Assembly: GCA_963667675.1 (NCBI GenBank)
Contig: OY763929.1
Location: 868,001-932,000, forward strand
Direction: 5' to 3'
Length of the DNA stretch: 64,000 bases
Origin: G963667675 sp963667675
GTDB taxonomy: Bacteria; Chloroflexota; Dehalococcoidia; Lucifugimonadales; UBA3495
Shown: positions 60,864 to 64,000 of the stretch, in pieces
Numbering within the stretch: the first letter of the stretch is position 1
Layout: the number at the start of each line of letters is the position of its first letter
Made by a program: the position numbers and the translations under genes
The notes under the pieces: generated by a model
Told to the model about the DNA's origin: nothing
What the model saw: only the letters and a program-made list of their open reading frames with translations
The model's database searches: none

Positions 60864-61400
60864 ATGGCAAATCATCCAGCACTAAGGACAGGCGTACCGG
60901 AAAGGACCGGCTTCGTGAATAAGTTGAAGGGTCCTCTCACCGGACTTGCCATTCTGGCCGGCCTGTTAGCGGTTGGATGCACCCAGGGGTCATACCCGGT
61001 GGACATTTTCTACGAGATGCATTACCAGCAGTCGTACAAGGCAGGGGAGCCGCCCCGCTTGAGCGCGCCGGCAGACTCGGTAGCCTGGTTCCCGCCGCCG
61101 GAATCAACGGCCTTTCAGAGCGGCCAGCACCTTTACGCCGTCAATTGTTCCATGTGCCACGGCGCGGGCGGACAGGGCGACGGAGCGGTGGTGGAAACGC
61201 TAAAGGAAAAGTACGGCTATAAACCGGTGGTGGACCCGCCCATAGTCACCGACAACCCCGTGGACAACATTGTGCTGATTCTCAGTTCTGAGAACCGGTT
61301 CTTCGGCCCGGACTCGGTTATGCCTCCCTTTGGGAAGCTATTGAGCGACGAGGAGATACTACAGATTGCCGAGTACATTCAGACCATCGAGGATTCATAG
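60864..61400 (+). CDS. actE: Monohaem cytochrome c lipoprotein of alternative complex III (ActE-like)
   Basis: The 178-residue protein has a lipoprotein-type signal ending LLAVGC near residue 37 and one haem motif, CSMCHGAGGQGDG. The likely axial methionine is in DSVMPPFG, followed by the final helix EEILQIAEYIQTI. It is lipid-anchored outside and takes electrons from the pentahaem subunit to the terminal oxidase or a soluble carrier. It is last in the act operon. No cytochrome oxidase genes follow; cytochrome-maturation genes do. Confidence 0.9.
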   Translation: MANHPALRTGVPERTGFVNKLKGPLTGLAILAGLLAVGCTQGSYPVDIFYEMHYQQSYKAGEPPRLSAPADSVAWFPPPESTAFQSGQHLYAVNCSMCHGAGGQGDGAVVETLKEKYGYKPVVDPPIVTDNPVDNIVLILSSENRFFGPDSVMPPFGKLLSDEEILQIAEYIQTIEDS

Positions 61401-61402
61401 TC

Positions 61403-61440
61403 GGCCCTCACCCCGGCCCTGACCGCTTCGCGAGAGCCGT
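61403..61440. repeat. Degenerate C-rich hairpin repeat after act operon
   Basis: CCCTCACCCCGGCCCTGACC followed by CGCGAGAGCC resembles the dispersed family at 4349 and 20174 but is more diverged. It may end or stabilise the act transcript. Confidence 0.35.
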
Positions 61441-61543
61441 TGCCCCTGCTGCCGATGCTTACGGGTCAGTAAGCGTCAGCCCAGCCGCAAGGTTGCCGCT
61501 TGTGGAGATTTTGTAGTCACCACCTCGATCAGTTGAGCATGCG

Positions 61544-62287
61544 ATGCCGCGCATCTCTGGCCTATTGGTCTTTTCTTTGCCGACGGGGCGCCATTTCCAG
61601 TTGCCACCACTCCGCAGTGGAGCGGAAATCAGGATGCCATCTTCACCCAGCTTGACATTGGGGTACTGTCCGGCAAATCCCGAACGCTCTGTTCCGTTCA
61701 GGCAGAGGCTACCCAGGCTTTTGGGAGTCGGAGTGGTCTTGCTTGCGGCCTTGCTGTTATCCGCGGCCGCGGTCCAAGCACAAGAGTCCGAACCGGACTC
61801 GGGCTATGACGAAGAAGAGGCCTTGTCTATAGACAGGATGCTTATATGTCCGGTGTGCCCGGCAGAGACCATCGACCAAGCCCAGGTGGAGCTGTCCAGG
61901 CAGATGCGCCGTATAGTCCGTGAGATGCTGGCGCAAGGGGCGAGCCGGGAAGAAATCCTGGACTTCTTCGTTGAGCGTTACGGCCCGGAGGTGCTGGCGG
62001 CCCCGCCCAGGTCCGGGTTCAACCTGCTGGCCTGGGTCATTCCGGCGGCGGGCGTTTTGGCCGGCGTGGTGGCCGTCCCTCTAATCATCTGGTCAATGGC
62101 CCGCCGCGGCAGGCCGATGGCCGCGGGGGAACCGCCCTTGGAGGAAGGCTTGGAGCCTTATCTGCAGGCGGTGGACCGGGACCTGGCCGAATCTGAAGGC
62201 GGCCTGGGGTTGCCGATGGGGGAGGAGGGTGCAGGCCCTCCGGAAGACGAAACTCGTGACGAGGATGAGACGAAAGTAAATGGCTGA
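61544..62287 (+). CDS. ccmH: Cytochrome c maturation protein CcmH/CycL-like
   Basis: The core has the thioredoxin-like apocytochrome-binding motif LICPVCPAETIDQAQVELSR, then QMRRIVREMLAQGAS and FFVERYGPEVLAAPP, and a membrane helix from NLLAWVIPAAGVLAGVVAVP. A signal peptide with LLGVGVVLLAALLLSAA lies at about residues 59-80 of the open frame. The first 50 residues are low in homology, so the true start may be the ATG at 61634 or a TTG near 61718. It keeps cysteines of apocytochrome c reduced. The acidic C-terminal tail is not part of the family. It overlaps ccmF by 8 bp. Confidence 0.85.
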   Translation: MPRISGLLVFSLPTGRHFQLPPLRSGAEIRMPSSPSLTLGYCPANPERSVPFRQRLPRLLGVGVVLLAALLLSAAAVQAQESEPDSGYDEEEALSIDRMLICPVCPAETIDQAQVELSRQMRRIVREMLAQGASREEILDFFVERYGPEVLAAPPRSGFNLLAWVIPAAGVLAGVVAVPLIIWSMARRGRPMAAGEPPLEEGLEPYLQAVDRDLAESEGGLGLPMGEEGAGPPEDETRDEDETKVNG

Positions 62288-64000
62288 CCTTGGCGCAATA
62301 TGCCTCTGGATAGCGCTGGCCCTCGCGTCATATGCCGGGGTGGGCTCGGTAGCGGGCAAGATAAGGGGCAACGCGGTCTTGTTGGAGAGCTCCCGCAGCG
62401 CCGTCTACCTGACCGTGCTGGCGCTGCTGGTGGCGACGCTGAGCTTGGTGGCGTCCTTCGTCAACCGGGACTTCGAGGTGGCCTACGTGGCCCAACACAG
62501 CGACCTGGCCATGCCCCACCGATTTACCTGGGTGGCGTTCTACGCCGGCAACGAAGGGTCGTTGTTGTACATTGCCTTTGCCCTGTCGGTGATGTCGGCC
62601 ATCGCCGTGTGGCTCGCGCCGGCCAAAGTCAGGGATACCCTCCCCTACACCATCGGGGTGCTGATGGTGGTGCTGTGCTTCTTCCTGGCGGTCATGGGGT
62701 TTATGGCCAATCCCTTCGACAAGCTGCCCTTTGTGCCGCCCGACGGCGAGGGGATAAATCCATTGCTGACCCATCTGGGCATGTTCTTTCATCCGCCGGC
62801 CCTGATGGCGGGGCTGATTGCCGTCAGCATACCCTTTGCCTTCGCCCTCGGTTCCCACCTCGGCGGCAAGACCGGCGACGAGTGGGTGGACAGCGGCAGG
62901 GTGTGGGGCCTCATTTCCTGGGCGCTGCTGGCCAGCGGGCTGCTGCTGGGCTCGTGGTGGGCCTACACCATCCTGGGATGGGGCGGCTTCTGGTTCTGGG
63001 ACCCGGTGGAGAACGCCGCGTTTATGCCCTGGCTGGCGCTGACGGCTTTCGTTCATTCCATCATGGTGCAAAAACGCCGGGGCATGTTCCGCATGTGGAA
63101 CGTGGTGCTCATCAACGTGGCATTCGGCCTGGCGTTGTACGGGATGTTCATGAACCGGGGAGGGTCGGTCCCGTCGGTCCATTCCTTCGGGGAGTCCGCC
63201 CTGGGTTGGACGTTCCTGGTCTTCCTGGCAGTTGGCGTGGTTGTTCCCCTGCTGGTGTTCTTCTGGCGCTACCCGAAGATGAGAAGCGCCCAGACCCTGG
63301 ACTCGATGCTGTCGCGAGAGGCGGCGTTCCTGGTCAACAACCTGCTGCTGCTGGCCGTGGCGTTCGTGACCTTGTGGGGCACGGTGTATCCCCTGATTTA
63401 CCGGACTACCGGAGAGGAAATTTCGGTGGCCCGGCCCTTTTACGACCAGGTCAACGGGCCTCTGCTGCTGGGATTGATTTTCCTGATGGGAATCGGCCCG
63501 TTGCTCCCCTGGCGCAGGGCTACGCCGGCAAGCGTGCGCCGGGCCCTGCTCGCGCCTGCGCTGACGGGGCTTGCTGTTGTTGCCGTACTGGTTGCACTGG
63601 GCATGAGGGAACCCTTCGCGTTGATTGGTTTCGGCCTGGGGGCGATGGTGGCCTCGGGGATATTCCTGGAGTGGCGGCGCGGTGCGGTTTCCCGGCGCCG
63701 CTCGTCGGGGGAAAACTACCTGTTGGCCTTCCTGCGCCTGATCTCGGCCAACCGTCCCCGGTACGGCGGCTACGTCGTGCACCTGGCCGTGGTGATGGTG
63801 GCGCTGGGGGTCATCGGGGCGACGTTCTTTGATACCCAGAAGGACGTGGTGCTGTCGCCTGGGGAAACGGTAGTCGTCGAGGACTATGAACTCCGGTACT
63901 TGAGCACCACGGCGACGGACAAGGGCAACCGCACCGAGTTTGTTTCGTCCGTCGAGGCGTACCGCGATGGTGAACTGCTGGATACTCTTCGAGCCACCCG
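62280..64000 (+). CDS. ccmF: Cytochrome c haem lyase subunit CcmF (3' truncated by window)
   Basis: The frame starts at ATG 62280 and is open to the window end (at least 573 residues). It shows MADLGAICLWIALALAS, many membrane helices and the WWD haem-handling motif (WAYTILGWGGFWFWDPVEN near residue 225). Later come FALYGMFMNRGG-like segments and the periplasmic C-terminal domain beginning after GVIGATFFDTQKDVVLSPGE. CcmF joins haem to apocytochrome c outside the membrane. It follows ccmH and serves the multihaem subunits of the upstream complex. Its stop lies beyond the window. Confidence 0.93.
   Translation, partial: MADLGAICLWIALALASYAGVGSVAGKIRGNAVLLESSRSAVYLTVLALLVATLSLVASFVNRDFEVAYVAQHSDLAMPHRFTWVAFYAGNEGSLLYIAFALSVMSAIAVWLAPAKVRDTLPYTIGVLMVVLCFFLAVMGFMANPFDKLPFVPPDGEGINPLLTHLGMFFHPPALMAGLIAVSIPFAFALGSHLGGKTGDEWVDSGRVWGLISWALLASGLLLGSWWAYTILGWGGFWFWDPVENAAFMPWLALTAFVHSIMVQKRRGMFRMWNVVLINVAFGLALYGMFMNRGGSVPSVHSFGESALGWTFLVFLAVGVVVPLLVFFWRYPKMRSAQTLDSMLSREAAFLVNNLLLLAVAFVTLWGTVYPLIYRTTGEEISVARPFYDQVNGPLLLGLIFLMGIGPLLPWRRATPASVRRALLAPALTGLAVVAVLVALGMREPFALIGFGLGAMVASGIFLEWRRGAVSRRRSSGENYLLAFLRLISANRPRYGGYVVHLAVVMVALGVIGATFFDTQKDVVLSPGETVVVEDYELRYLSTTATDKGNRTEFVSSVEAYRDGELLDTLRAT

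Noticed and set aside
62300..63832. Plus-strand frame of 510 codons at the window end
   Set aside because: It is Gly/Arg-rich and out of frame with ccmF, which is open from 62280 to the end and has membrane helices and the WWD motif.

Overview
The window is a GC-rich, densely coded bacterial chromosome segment. The gene set suggests a member of the Chloroflexota, most like the Dehalococcoidia/SAR202 group: it holds several luciferase-like and old-yellow-enzyme-like flavoproteins, tandem amidohydrolase paralogues, family III CoA-transferases, xanthine-dehydrogenase-family molybdoenzymes, a phosphatidylinositol-mannoside type lipid pair and an alternative complex III operon. This placement is inferred from gene content; no ribosomal RNA gene is present.

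Layout. 1-4.3 kb: end of a GT4 glycosyltransferase, a CDP-alcohol phosphatidyltransferase, a frameshifted thioredoxin-fold protein, ribH, a flavin-dependent oxidoreductase and a sugar-nucleotidyltransferase. 4.5-9.5 kb: an orphan family 5 solute-binding lipoprotein, a small-protein operon (including a 51-residue zinc-ribbon protein), and a complete IS1595-type element with 24-bp inverted repeats and two passenger genes. 9.5-15.4 kb: DtxR-type regulator convergent with bacterioferritin, small Lrp-like and ABM proteins, and a three-subunit molybdenum hydroxylase. 15.4-22.9 kb: four amidohydrolase paralogues in three transcription units with consensus-like promoters and rho-independent terminators, with a HicAB toxin-antitoxin pair, a low-GC gene and a 34-residue zinc-ribbon ORF between them.

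23-39 kb: lipoprotein, fused double CoA-transferase, serine hydrolase, aldo/keto reductase, ferredoxin-thioredoxin reductase catalytic subunit, phosphoglucose isomerase, two 658-residue dienoyl-CoA-reductase-like paralogues, an SDR and two MFS transporters, both with frameshifts. 39-45 kb: tRNA-Ser(CGA), a VOC protein, queA, folD and two adjacent nuclease-like genes (a Cas4-like/DEDD fusion and an ExK-motif protein). 44.7-53 kb: catabolic genes (esterase, cupin, GMC oxidoreductase, molybdoenzyme large subunit, LLM oxidoreductase plus a coupled unknown).

53-64 kb: one respiratory block. A consensus promoter precedes a small membrane protein, a pentahaem cytochrome, a Tat-type molybdopterin-like subunit, a separate four-cluster ferredoxin, two NrfD-type membrane subunits, a DUF3341 subunit and a monohaem lipoprotein cytochrome c: an alternative complex III with its ActB halves on separate genes. 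It is followed by ccmH and ccmF for haem attachment. Together the window describes an aerobic, flavin- and molybdenum-rich heterotroph that oxidises organic substrates and passes electrons through quinol to cytochrome c. Frameshifts at short homopolymers and dispersed hairpin repeats are the main irregularities.
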